DNA of 64,000 nucleotides from Streptomyces althioticus. GTDB lineage: Bacteria > Actinomycetota > Actinomycetes > Streptomycetales > Streptomycetaceae. Below are positions 33,308 through 41,666 of the stretch, one piece after another. Under the pieces are notes generated by a model. The model was not told the DNA's origin. It saw only the letters and a list, made by a program, of their open reading frames with translations, and ran no database searches. The stretch lies in contig BMSW01000009.1 in the NCBI GenBank assembly GCA_014649355.1, forward strand, positions 221,381 through 285,380, in the 5' to 3' direction. The stretch's first letter is position 1; the number at the start of each line of letters is the position of its first letter. Both the position numbers and the translations under genes were made by a program.

Positions 33308-35353
33308 TCAGGCCCTGGTGTGGCCGTTCAGCACGGCCAGCGGAGTGTCCGCCAGACCCAACTCACCCGCTTTGTCGAGCAGTTGCTTGAACTGCCCGGT
33401 GTTGTCGCCGCCCTGCTTCATCAGCTTCATCAGCAGGGCGGACACCGTGAGGTTCTGCATGTCGGAGGTGGAGACGGAGCCGAGCATGCGGCTCAGGTCG
33501 TCGGTGAAGCTCGCGGAGCCGTCCAGCCAGGGCCCGGCGAGGGCCTGCGCGGTCTCGGAGTGCTGCACGAAGCCGTCCACGCTCTTGCCGAGGGAGATGG
33601 ACGACACCAGGCGGTCGAAGAAGACCGAGTCGCCGCCGACGATGTTGATGTCCGCGTTCTCCAGGCCGGTGGCGAGCACGGTGGCCTGGGCCTCCGCGAC
33701 CTGCCGCTGCACGTCGAGCCCGGCCAGCCGGACGTCCTTCTCGGCCTCGAGGCGCAGGCGGTACTCCTCGTGCCCGCGGGACGCCTCGTCGAGGGCGGCC
33801 ATCGCCGCGGCCTTCTCGGTGAGGCCGGCGGCCTCGGCCCGCAGCTTGCTGCCGACGGCCTCCGCCTCGGCGAGCGCCTTGGCGCGGGCGCCCTCGGCCT
33901 CCGCGCGCAGCCGGGCCTCGGTGGCCTCGGCCTCGGCGCGGCCCGCCTTCTCGATGACCTCGGCCTCCTTGTCGCGCACCTGGACGGCGGCGAGACCCTC
34001 GGCGGCGGACTCCGCCTGGACGCCCTCCGCGAGCCGCAGCTTGGCCTTGGCGTCCAGGTCGGCCGTCTTCAACCGGGCCTCGGCGAGGGTGAGTTCCTCG
34101 GCGGCGCGGTGCGCGGCGGCCTGCTCGGCGGCCTCGGCGGCCTTGATGTCCTTGACCAGCTTCTCCTGCGCCTCGGCCTCCGCCGCGATGATCACGGCCT
34201 GCCGCTGCCGTTCCGCCTCCTCGACGGCCCGCAGCTTCTTGATGGACTCCTCCTGCTCGGCGACCGTGCGGTCCACCGCGACCCGCTCGCGGACGACCTC
34301 GGCGATCTCCCGCTTCTCCGCCTCGACCTCCTTGTCGGCGGCGATACGGGTCAGCTGCGTCTCCCGCTCGCGGGCGATGACCTCCAGCAAGCGGTCCTTC
34401 TCGATGCGCTCGCTCTCCACGGCGATGACCCGCTCGCGGTTCTTCGCGGCGACGGCGACCTCGCGGGCCTGGTTCTCCCGCTGCACGCCGAGCTGTTCCT
34501 CGGTCTTCAGGAAGGCGCTCTGCGCCCGCAGCCGCTCCTCCTCGACGACCCGCGCCGTCTCCGCCTCCTCGCGGGCGCGCACGGTCTCGATCTCCCGCTT
34601 CTGCTTGATCTCGGCGTCCGTCTGCCGGCGCTGGAGCTCCAGGATCGCCTCGCGGGCGTCGACGTCCTGCCGGGTGATCTCCTTCTCCTCGTTGCGCTGC
34701 GCCTCGTTGGTGCGGACGTGCTCCACGGCGGTCAGCTCGGTGATCTTGCGGATGCCCTGCGCGTCGAGGACGTTGCCCGGGTCGAGCTGGGTGAGCGGCG
34801 TCTGCTCCAGGTAGTCGATCGCGGCGTCCTCGAGGTGGTAGCCGTTCAGGTCGACGCCGATGACCTCGATGATGCGGTACCGCAGCTCCTCACGCTTGGT
34901 GTAGAGGTCGGTGAAGTCCATCTGCTTGCCGACGGTCTTCAGCGCCTCGGAGAACTTCGCGTGGAACAGCTCCTGGAGCGTGTTGCGGTCGCTGGCGCGG
35001 GCGGTGCCGACGGCCTGGGCGACCTTGATGACGTCCTCGACGGTCTTGTTGACCTTGACGAAGAACGTGATGCGGATGTCCGCGCGGATGTTGTCCCGGC
35101 AGATCAGTCCTTCCTTGCCGGCGCGGGTGATCTCGATGGTCTTCACCGAGATGTCCATCACCTCGGCCTTGTGCAGCACGGGCAGCACGACCGAGCCGGT
35201 GAAGGTCACGTCGACCTTGCGGAGCTTGGAGACGATCAGCGCCTTGCCCTGTTCCACCTTGCGGAACAGTTTGGTGACGAGCAGCAGGCCGATGAGCACG
35301 AACAACAGGGCGGCGCCGACGAGTACGGCGATGCCCACGGTGGCGGCATCCAT
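33308..35353 (-). CDS. Flotillin-like SPFH/band 7 protein
   Basis: 681 residues. One N-terminal membrane segment (about 6-28), an SPFH domain (about 30-215, with EVMDISVKTIEITRAGKEGL and ICRDNIRADIRITFFVKVN), then a 350-residue charged Ala/Glu/Arg coiled coil with many AEA repeats, and a C-terminal domain (570-681). Flotillins scaffold ordered membrane patches and gather partners there. The protein is longer than the usual 480-510 residue bacterial FloA/FloT-like proteins because of the long coiled coil and C-terminal domain. AAGGAC precedes the ATG. Next gene: the giant ATPase. Confidence 0.9.
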   Translation of the reverse strand: MDAATVGIAVLVGAALLFVLIGLLLVTKLFRKVEQGKALIVSKLRKVDVTFTGSVVLPVLHKAEVMDISVKTIEITRAGKEGLICRDNIRADIRITFFVKVNKTVEDVIKVAQAVGTARASDRNTLQELFHAKFSEALKTVGKQMDFTDLYTKREELRYRIIEVIGVDLNGYHLEDAAIDYLEQTPLTQLDPGNVLDAQGIRKITELTAVEHVRTNEAQRNEEKEITRQDVDAREAILELQRRQTDAEIKQKREIETVRAREEAETARVVEEERLRAQSAFLKTEEQLGVQRENQAREVAVAAKNRERVIAVESERIEKDRLLEVIARERETQLTRIAADKEVEAEKREIAEVVRERVAVDRTVAEQEESIKKLRAVEEAERQRQAVIIAAEAEAQEKLVKDIKAAEAAEQAAAHRAAEELTLAEARLKTADLDAKAKLRLAEGVQAESAAEGLAAVQVRDKEAEVIEKAGRAEAEATEARLRAEAEGARAKALAEAEAVGSKLRAEAAGLTEKAAAMAALDEASRGHEEYRLRLEAEKDVRLAGLDVQRQVAEAQATVLATGLENADINIVGGDSVFFDRLVSSISLGKSVDGFVQHSETAQALAGPWLDGSASFTDDLSRMLGSVSTSDMQNLTVSALLMKLMKQGGDNTGQFKQLLDKAGELGLADTPLAVLNGHTRA

Positions 35354-35931
35354 GGGACACGTCCTTCTGGGCTGACTTACGGGCAGAAGTCGGATGTGTG
35401 CGGCGCCTCGCGGGCGAGGGCCTCAAGGGTGTGGGGCCTCGCTCCGGGGCGAGGCGGTGTCGTCCGGTGGTGGTGGAGACGGCTCAGCCGTCGACGCGGT
35501 TTCGCGCCGGGCGCGGAGGGTTGCCCTCCGCGCGGAGGCGCGCCGCACCGTCCCGGTCCGCGCCGCGCGTGCGCGGGGACCGGGACGGCCAGGGTTCGTC
35601 GGGGGCGCTGCGGTGCAGCGGTCCCGTACGGCGGGAGGCGGCCGGGCCGTGGACGCGGTTCGCGAAGGTCCGCATGGGTCCGCCCCCTCTCCGTCTTTCC
35701 GTCCGTGCGTTCAACGGTCGATGTCGTCGGGCAGCACCGCTCCCCTCCGGGCCCGGTGCCGTACACCTGCCGGTGTCCGGCACCGGAACCTCCGCAGTGC
35801 TCCCCGCGAGCTATGCTGCACGGCCCGGGCCGTATCGCGCATTGCCGGTTTCCGGCAAAGTTCACTAGGGTCTGCATGCCGGTGTGCCGCCATGAACGCA
35901 TCAGGACGACGTCAGAACGTGAGGGGACGAC
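35354..35931. other. 578-bp divergent region between flotillin and PucR-type genes
   Basis: Most of this stretch has no clear gene. On the minus strand an ATG at 35675 after AGAGGGGG opens a 63-codon Arg/Pro-rich frame ending at 35484 (MRTFANRVHGPAASRRTG...). It could be a small protein but has no family, so I leave it unassigned. The promoter of the PucR-type gene lies at 35842-35871. Confidence 0.5.
35842..35871 (+). promoter_or_regulatory. Promoter and inverted repeat before the PucR-type regulator
   Basis: TTGCCG (35842-35847), 18 bp, and TAGGGT (35866-35871) fit a -35/-10 pair. The inverted repeat TTGCCGG-TTT-CCGGCAA at 35842-35858 overlaps the -35 box, a natural place for autoregulation by the encoded helix-turn-helix protein. 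Confidence 0.5.
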
Positions 35932-36996
35932 GTGTCGGAACGAGAGATTCCGGAGCAGTATCTGGAGGGCTACGCCGAGATACTGACGGAGGTCGCGGCC
36001 ACGGGCCGGCGCCTCACCCGCGACGAACTCGTCTCCCGCCGCGCCCTCGGGGAACAGGCCGCGGAGGCCGGTTTCGGTCTGCGCTCCCTCGTCATCGCGC
36101 ATCTCGAGGCGGCGCGCGGCGCCTGGCCGGCCCGCGGCACGGACGCGGCCGACGGGGCGCTCGCCGCCGTGCAGCAGGCGGTGGACGCGTTCGCCGAAGG
36201 GTACGAGCGGGCGCAGCGGCTGGCGGTCCGTCAGGAGGAGGCGGCGCGCCGGGAGTTCATCGACGACCTGCTGTACGGCCGCAGCGACCTGGGACGGCTG
36301 GCCGAGCGCGCCGAACGGTTCGGGCTGCGGCTGTCCCACGAGCACGCGGTCGCCGTCGCCCGGGGCCCCGTCGCCTACGAGGAGGGCGACCCGGTGCCCC
36401 GTCAGGTGGAGCGCGCCCTGATCGCCCGGTTCGGCAACCGCAGCATCCTGCTCACCACCAAGGACGGGCGGCTGCTGTGCATCGCGCCCGGCCACCAGCA
36501 GGAGGTGCTCATCCACTTCGCCAAGCAGGCGCACGCCGCCACCGACGGCGGCCAGGTCGCCCTCGGACGCCCGCAGCCGGGACCGGGCGGGGTGGTCCAG
36601 TCGTACGAGGAGGCGCTGAACGCGCTGGAGATCGCCGAACGGCTGGACATGGACGACCCGGTGCTGCGCGCCTCCGACCTGCTGGTCTACCCCGTGCTTG
36701 CCCGTGACCGGCAGGCCATGGCCGACCTGGTGCACAACACCCTGGGCCCGCTGACCGAGGCGCGCGGCGGGGCCGGGCCGCTGCTGGACACGCTCACCGC
36801 CTACTTCGACTCCGGCTGTGTCGCCGCCGAGGCCGCCCGCCGGCTGTCGCTGAGCGTGCGGGCGCTGACGTACCGGCTGGAGCGGATCCACCGCCTGACC
36901 GGCGCCGACCCCGGCGACCCGGCGCACCGTTACATGCTGCAGACGGCGGTCATCGGGGCACGGCTGCTGGACTGGCCGGACGCGGCGGTGGCGTAA
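35932..36996 (+). CDS. PucR/CdaR-type transcriptional regulator
   Basis: 354 residues. The N-terminal 110 residues are helical; the middle has the GGDEF-like degenerate fold of CdaR proteins (about 120-240); the C-terminal HTH_30 domain is at about 285-345, with YFDSGCVAAEAARRLSLSVRALTYRLERI. GTG start after GAGGGG. Such regulators sense metabolites or stress and often control a neighbouring operon; the divergent flotillin/ATPase genes are candidates, but that is inference. The tandem array starts right after its stop codon. Confidence 0.85.
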   Translation: MSEREIPEQYLEGYAEILTEVAATGRRLTRDELVSRRALGEQAAEAGFGLRSLVIAHLEAARGAWPARGTDAADGALAAVQQAVDAFAEGYERAQRLAVRQEEAARREFIDDLLYGRSDLGRLAERAERFGLRLSHEHAVAVARGPVAYEEGDPVPRQVERALIARFGNRSILLTTKDGRLLCIAPGHQQEVLIHFAKQAHAATDGGQVALGRPQPGPGGVVQSYEEALNALEIAERLDMDDPVLRASDLLVYPVLARDRQAMADLVHNTLGPLTEARGGAGPLLDTLTAYFDSGCVAAEAARRLSLSVRALTYRLERIHRLTGADPGDPAHRYMLQTAVIGARLLDWPDAAVA

Positions 36997-36997
36997 G

Positions 36998-37694
36998 CAG
37001 CCACGGCTCCACCGGGAGCTGCGGTGCGGGCCCTCGGGGCCACGGGTGGCACGGGTCGGAACCCGGTCGCTCTGATCGAGCAGACGCGCTTGGCTATCGG
37101 CCGGACGGACGCGCGCGGCATAAGGCGCCACGGCTCCATCAAGAGCCTGCGATGCGGCCCGTCGGGTCCACAGGTGGCACGGGACGGAACTTGGTCACCT
37201 GATCGAGCAGACGGCCGCCATCAAGGCCCGATTGCCGGACCGGCCGGACGCCGCGCGTGGCATAAGGCGCCACGGCTCCATCAAGAGCCTGCGGTGCAGC
37301 CCCTCAGGGCCACGGGTGGCAAGAGGCTGAACCCGGTCGTCCTGATCGAGCAGACGGCCACCATCAAGGCACGGCTACCGGACCGGACGGAGTCACGCGC
37401 GGCATAAGGCGCCACGGCTCCGTCAAAAGCCTGCGGTGCGGCCCCTCGGGGCCACGGGCGGCACGGGGGCGGAACCCGGTCGTCCCGATCGAGCAGACGG
37501 CCGCCGTCAAGGCCCGGCTACCGGCCGGACGGACGCGCGCGCGGCATAAGGCGCCACGGCTCCGTCAAGAACCTGCGATGCGGCCCCTCGGGGCCACGGG
37601 TGGCACGGGGCGGAACCCGGTCGTCCCGATCGAGCAGACGGCCGCCGTCCAGGCCCGGCTGCCGGACCGGCCGGGCCTGGCGGTGGTGTTGGGC
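36998..37694. repeat. Tandem array of five ~142-bp units
   Basis: Five direct repeats start at about 37000, 37127, 37269, 37411 and 37553, marked by GCCACGGCTCC. Spacings are 127, 142, 142 and 142 bp; the first copy has a deletion. Each unit contains a GGCCCCTCGGGGCC-type palindrome, a CGGAACCCGGTC block, GATCGAGCAGACGG and a final GCGCGGCATAAGGC. A degenerate sixth start (GCCTACGGCTACGTCA at about 37693) runs to the end of the next gene. The reading frame is not kept (142 is not a multiple of 3, and indels differ), so it is non-coding. Confidence 0.92.
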
Positions 37695-37700
37695 CTACGG

Positions 37701-38468
37701 CTACGTCAGAAGCTTCTGCCGCAGCTCCTCCGGGCCCAGGGCGGTCAGTTGCGGCACCTGGGCGTTCCAGTCACGCGCGGCGTCGTCCACGGCCTCGGCG
37801 ACCGCGCGGGTGAGGGGGCGGCGGGCCAGGGCCAGGCCGAGCGACACGAGGGGGCGGAGCAGACCGCGGCCGCGCACGCGCACGGCGACCGTGACCTCCC
37901 AGTCGCCGTGGCCGGGGCCGGGACGCGGGACCGCCGTCAGTTCGGCGCGGGCCACCCCGCACGTCAGCCGCGCCCGCAGCGGCGGCCTGCGCACGCCGCC
38001 GCCCCCGTCCGCCGTCTGCCACCAGTCCCCGCACCGCAGTTCGGCGTCTACGTCGAACCGGGACAGCGGTGACCAGACACCCGTGAGCGCCGCGCGGCCG
38101 GACAGCTCGACGCGGTCCGGCCGGTCGGGCCCGAACAGCGCGGCCCGCCCGGTGAGGTCGCCGTCGGACCCGGACCCGGAGAAGGCGACCCGCAGGGCGT
38201 GGGTACGGCGCCACTCCTCGACGGTGATCCGTACCGTGTCGGTGCCCTTGCCGGCGTCGGCTTCCTCGGTGCTCTCGTACACCGCGCCCGGCCGCAGATG
38301 GCGTCCCTCGGCCAGCCGCAGCTCCGGTGCCTGCCGGCCGTCGGGCAGCAGGACGCGCCCGTCCTCCGCCGTCGTGCTCTCGGCGAGGTCGGTCACGGCC
38401 CCGAGGGCGTCGACGAACCAGGGACGCGGGACGGGCGCGAGGGCCACTGTGCGGGCGATGCGGACCAT
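37701..38468 (-). CDS. Hypothetical protein
   Basis: 255 residues, soluble, no signal. It starts MVRIARTVALAPVPRPWFVDAL, has a central beta-rich part and ends in an amphipathic helical stretch (RPLTRAVAEAVDDAARDWNAQVPQ). The overall shape, strands followed by a C-terminal helix, recalls SRPBCC-like folds, but I do not recognise a family. Its last codons lie at the edge of the tandem array, whose degenerate sixth unit overlaps the stop region. Confidence 0.65.
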   Translation of the reverse strand: MVRIARTVALAPVPRPWFVDALGAVTDLAESTTAEDGRVLLPDGRQAPELRLAEGRHLRPGAVYESTEEADAGKGTDTVRITVEEWRRTHALRVAFSGSGSDGDLTGRAALFGPDRPDRVELSGRAALTGVWSPLSRFDVDAELRCGDWWQTADGGGGVRRPPLRARLTCGVARAELTAVPRPGPGHGDWEVTVAVRVRGRGLLRPLVSLGLALARRPLTRAVAEAVDDAARDWNAQVPQLTALGPEELRQKLLT

Positions 38469-38568
38469 GCGGACACGGTGACGCCCGGGAGGTGCTCAGG
38501 TCCATGCCCGGGCCCGGCAGCACGTCGGCGGAGGTGCTTCCGGCGCCCGGCAGCGGTGGTGCGCGTGA

Positions 38569-39159
<591 letters not shown>

Positions 39160-39984
39160 TCAACCCTCCGCGACGAACCACCGCAGCAGCGAAGCCAACC
39201 GCTGCGGACGGTCCTCCGCGATCAACGTCCGCGTCCCCCTCAGTTCCACCAACCGCCCCCGCGGCAGCAGCTCCGCCAGCATGCGACCGTGTTCCCGCGG
39301 CATCATCAGATCCTCCGTCGCCCAGACGACGAGAGCGGGGCGCTGGAAGCGCCGCAGCCCCTGCGCCGCCTCCAGGAGTTCCGTCCGCCGCACATGCGTG
39401 TGGTAGTGCCGGAAGTCCCGCCGGATCGCCGGATCCGTCCGCAGCGGCCGGAGCCACCGCTCCACCACCTCGTCCGGCACCGGCCGCTTCGTCAGGGCGC
39501 CGAAGCCGACCGGAAGCCGGCGCAACGGCTTCCAGCCCAGCACACGGACCATCAGCGGAACACCGCCGGGCACCCGGCACGCGAGCCCGATCATCTTGCC
39601 GGGAAGCCCCGGCGGGTAGTTGTCGAAGGCCTCGCAGGAGATCAGCACCAGCCGGGCCAGCCGCTCGGGGTGCCGCGCGGCGACCGTCTGGGCCCGCCCG
39701 CAGTCGCTCTCGACGAGCGTGACGTCCCGCAGGTCCAGCCGCTCGAGGAACTCGGCGATCAGCTCGTTGACCAGGTCCGGCGTGGGCGGCCGGCGCATCG
39801 GCCGGCGGTGGGCCCCGTAGGGCAGGGTCGGCGCGACCAGGCGGTGGTCGGTGCGCAGTTCGGCGACGACATGACGCCAGACGGAGGCGTCGTGCAGCAG
39901 GCCGTGCAGGAGCACGACCACCGGCCCGTCGCCGCCCGTGTCCTCGTACGTGACGGTGCCCGCGCTCAGCTCGATCTCCGGCAT
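39160..39984 (-). CDS. Alpha/beta hydrolase, non-standard active site
   Basis: 274 residues. The oxyanion motif LLHGLLHD is at about 26-33. The nucleophile elbow reads LVESDCGRAQ, which places Asp, not Ser, in the nucleophile position, as in haloalkane dehalogenases and epoxide hydrolases. The usual C-terminal His is not visible: the segment is RGTRTLIAEDRPQRL. A related actinobacterial branch also lacks that His. Either a hydrolase with altered chemistry or a pseudoenzyme. ATG start at 39984; stands apart from the aryl-CoA cluster next to it. Confidence 0.8.
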   Translation of the reverse strand: MPEIELSAGTVTYEDTGGDGPVVVLLHGLLHDASVWRHVVAELRTDHRLVAPTLPYGAHRRPMRRPPTPDLVNELIAEFLERLDLRDVTLVESDCGRAQTVAARHPERLARLVLISCEAFDNYPPGLPGKMIGLACRVPGGVPLMVRVLGWKPLRRLPVGFGALTKRPVPDEVVERWLRPLRTDPAIRRDFRHYHTHVRRTELLEAAQGLRRFQRPALVVWATEDLMMPREHGRMLAELLPRGRLVELRGTRTLIAEDRPQRLASLLRWFVAEG

Positions 39985-40025
39985 CGCTCCAGGCTAGGAG
40001 GCGCGGGCGGGGCGCGCCCGGCGGC

Positions 40026-40424
40026 TCACGGGAGGACGGCGAAACCGTCGAGTTCCACCATCGCCTCCTCGTCCCACAGCCTGACCACCTCCACGACGGC
40101 CATCGCCGGGTAGTCGCGCCCGGCCAACTCCCGCCACAGGCTACCGAGTTCGCGCGCGTGCTCGCGGTACGCGGCGACGTCGGTGGCGTACACGGTGACG
40201 CGGGCCAGGTCGGCGGGGGTGCCGCCGGCGTCGCGGAGGGCGGTGAGGAGGTTGGTGAGGGCGCGGGTGAACTGTTCGGGGAGCGTGTCGCCGACGACCT
40301 TCCCGTCGCCGTCCAGGGCGGTCTGCCCGGCGAGGAACACCACGCGGGAGCCGGTGGCGACGACGGCGTGGGAGAAGCCGGCGGGCGGGGACAGGTCGGG
40401 CGGGTTGACGCGCTCGGCGGTCAC
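40026..40424 (-). CDS. Rid family protein (RidA-like, lacks the catalytic Arg)
   Basis: 132 residues of the YjgF/YER057c/UK114 family (VVFLAGQTALDGDGKVVG, FTRALTNLLTALRDAGGT-P-DLARVTVYATD). In archetypal RidA the motif YPARS supplies the Arg that deaminates enamines; here it is YPAMA with Met108. This puts it with Rid groups lacking that Arg. The GTG start overlaps the acyl-CoA dehydrogenase stop, so it belongs to the catabolic operon. It may bind or convert a cyclic enamine or oxo intermediate; activity unknown. Confidence 0.88.
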   Translation of the reverse strand: MTAERVNPPDLSPPAGFSHAVVATGSRVVFLAGQTALDGDGKVVGDTLPEQFTRALTNLLTALRDAGGTPADLARVTVYATDVAAYREHARELGSLWRELAGRDYPAMAVVEVVRLWDEEAMVELDGFAVLP

Positions 40425-41548
40425 CGGGCCTCCAGGGTCTTGTACAGCTCCTTGGCGATGATGCCGCGCTGGACCTCGCTGGCCCCCTCGTAGATGCGCG
40501 GCGCGCGGACCTCGCGGTAGAGGTGTTCGAGCAGATGGCCCCGGCACAGGGCGCGCGCGCCGTGCAGCTGGACTGCGGTGTCGACGACGAACTGGGCGGT
40601 CTCGGTGGCCAGCAGCTTCGCCATGGCGGAGCGCCGCGGCACGTCGTCCGCGCCCTCGTCGTACGCGGTGGCCGCCGCGTAGACCATCAGGCGGGCGGCC
40701 TCCGTGCGGACGGACATCTCGGCGACCTGGTGGGCGACCGCCTGGAGGTCCTTGAGCCGCCCGCCGAACGCGTCCCGCGTGGCGGTGTGGGCGACGGTCG
40801 CGTCGAGGGCGGCCTGTGCCATGCCGACGGCGAACGCGCCGACGCTCGGCCGGAACAGGTTGAGGGTGTCCATCGCGACCCGGAAGCCCGCGTCGGGTTC
40901 GCCGAGGACGTCGGCGGCGGTGACCGGTACGCCGTCGAAGCGCAGGGTCCCGAGGGCGTGCGGGGCGATCATGTCGAGGCGGCTGCCGGTGAGGCCGGGC
41001 CGGTCGGCGGGGACGAGGAAGGCGGTCACGCCGCGCGCGCCCGCGCCGGCCGTGGTGCGGGCGAAGACGGTGTAGAGGTCGGCGTCGGGGGCGTTGGAGA
41101 TCCAGCATTTCTCGCCGGTGAGCCGCCACCCGTCGGTTCCGTCGCGTTCCGCACCCAGGGACAGGGCGGCCGCGTCGGAGCCGGCGCCCGGTTCGGAGAG
41201 GGCGAAGGCCGCGACCGCCGAGCCGTCACTCACCCGGGGGAGCCACCGCTCCCTCTGCTCGGGGGTGCCGTGCGCGTGCACGGGGTGGGCGCCGAGGCCC
41301 TGGAGGGCGAGGGCGGTCTCCGCCTCGGTGCACGCCTGGGCGAGCGACTCGCGCATCAGGCACAGGTCCAGCGCGCCGGAGGTGAACAGGCGGGAGAGCA
41401 GTCCGAGGGCGCCCAACTCGGCGACCAGCGCCCGGTTCACGCGGCCCGGCTCCCCCTTCTCGGCGAGCGGCCTGAGCCGTTCGACGGCCAGGGTGCGCAG
41501 CTCCGCGCACCGGGCGAGTTGTGACGGTTCGAGCGAGAATGCGGTCAT
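40421..41548 (-). CDS. Acyl-CoA dehydrogenase family protein
   Basis: 375 residues, full-length. FAD-binding segments FALSEPGAGSDAAAL and GEKCWISNAPDADLYTVFA; C-terminal catalytic Glu region RIYEGASEVQRGIIAKEL. It would oxidise an acyl- or alicyclic-CoA to the enoyl-CoA and pass electrons to ETF. First gene of a two-gene unit with the Rid protein, divergent from the aryl-CoA ligase, and preceded by the shared motif at 41589-41614. AAGGGA precedes the ATG. Confidence 0.92.
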   Translation of the reverse strand: MTAFSLEPSQLARCAELRTLAVERLRPLAEKGEPGRVNRALVAELGALGLLSRLFTSGALDLCLMRESLAQACTEAETALALQGLGAHPVHAHGTPEQRERWLPRVSDGSAVAAFALSEPGAGSDAAALSLGAERDGTDGWRLTGEKCWISNAPDADLYTVFARTTAGAGARGVTAFLVPADRPGLTGSRLDMIAPHALGTLRFDGVPVTAADVLGEPDAGFRVAMDTLNLFRPSVGAFAVGMAQAALDATVAHTATRDAFGGRLKDLQAVAHQVAEMSVRTEAARLMVYAAATAYDEGADDVPRRSAMAKLLATETAQFVVDTAVQLHGARALCRGHLLEHLYREVRAPRIYEGASEVQRGIIAKELYKTLEAR

Positions 41549-41588
41549 CGCCGGTCCCTTCCCTCGCCGGTGGGCCACCCGCCGAGGT

Positions 41589-41614
41589 TATCGCGAACCG
41601 TTGACTGCCGTCAC
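41589..41614. promoter_or_regulatory. Shared motif, copy A (aryl-CoA cluster)
   Basis: TATC-N9-TGACTGCCGTCAC between the divergent acyl-CoA dehydrogenase and ligase genes. The same motif with the same spacing is at 47431-47456 before the crotonase gene. On the minus strand the motif is followed by GATAACCT, whose TAACCT fits a -10 box (TANNNT) for the dehydrogenase. A PaaX-type regulator is encoded in the cluster and is the likely ligand. Confidence 0.6.
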
Positions 41615-41666
41615 CAACACGCTACGCTCCTGATGCGAGCCCACCACGCCAAGGGGGCGAACCGGC

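Noticed and set aside
28180-33390. A 1736-codon open frame on the plus strand antisense to the giant ATPase
   Set aside because: Its product is Gly/Val/Arg-rich without domains; it is the mirror of a high-GC gene. The minus strand carries recognisable Walker motifs.
33146-35986. A 946-codon plus-strand frame across the flotillin gene
   Set aside because: Leu/Gly-rich pseudo-translation caused by the coiled-coil codons on the other strand. The SPFH domain on the minus strand is clear.
37024-37407. Short ORFs reading MRPLGATGGTGRNPVV-like peptides from each repeat unit
   Set aside because: Only one or two of the five units keep a full frame to the TAA; the others are broken by indels, and no ribosome-binding site is conserved.
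37592-37680. tRNA-like fold suggested by a GGTTC-like block on the minus strand of the repeat unit
   Set aside because: No acceptor stem, anticodon arm or CCA-side pairing can be drawn around it.
36998-37694. CRISPR array or coding repeat in the tandem region
   Set aside because: Repeat units are about 142 bp and nearly fully conserved, with no unique spacers, and the frame changes between copies because of indels and a unit length not divisible by 3.
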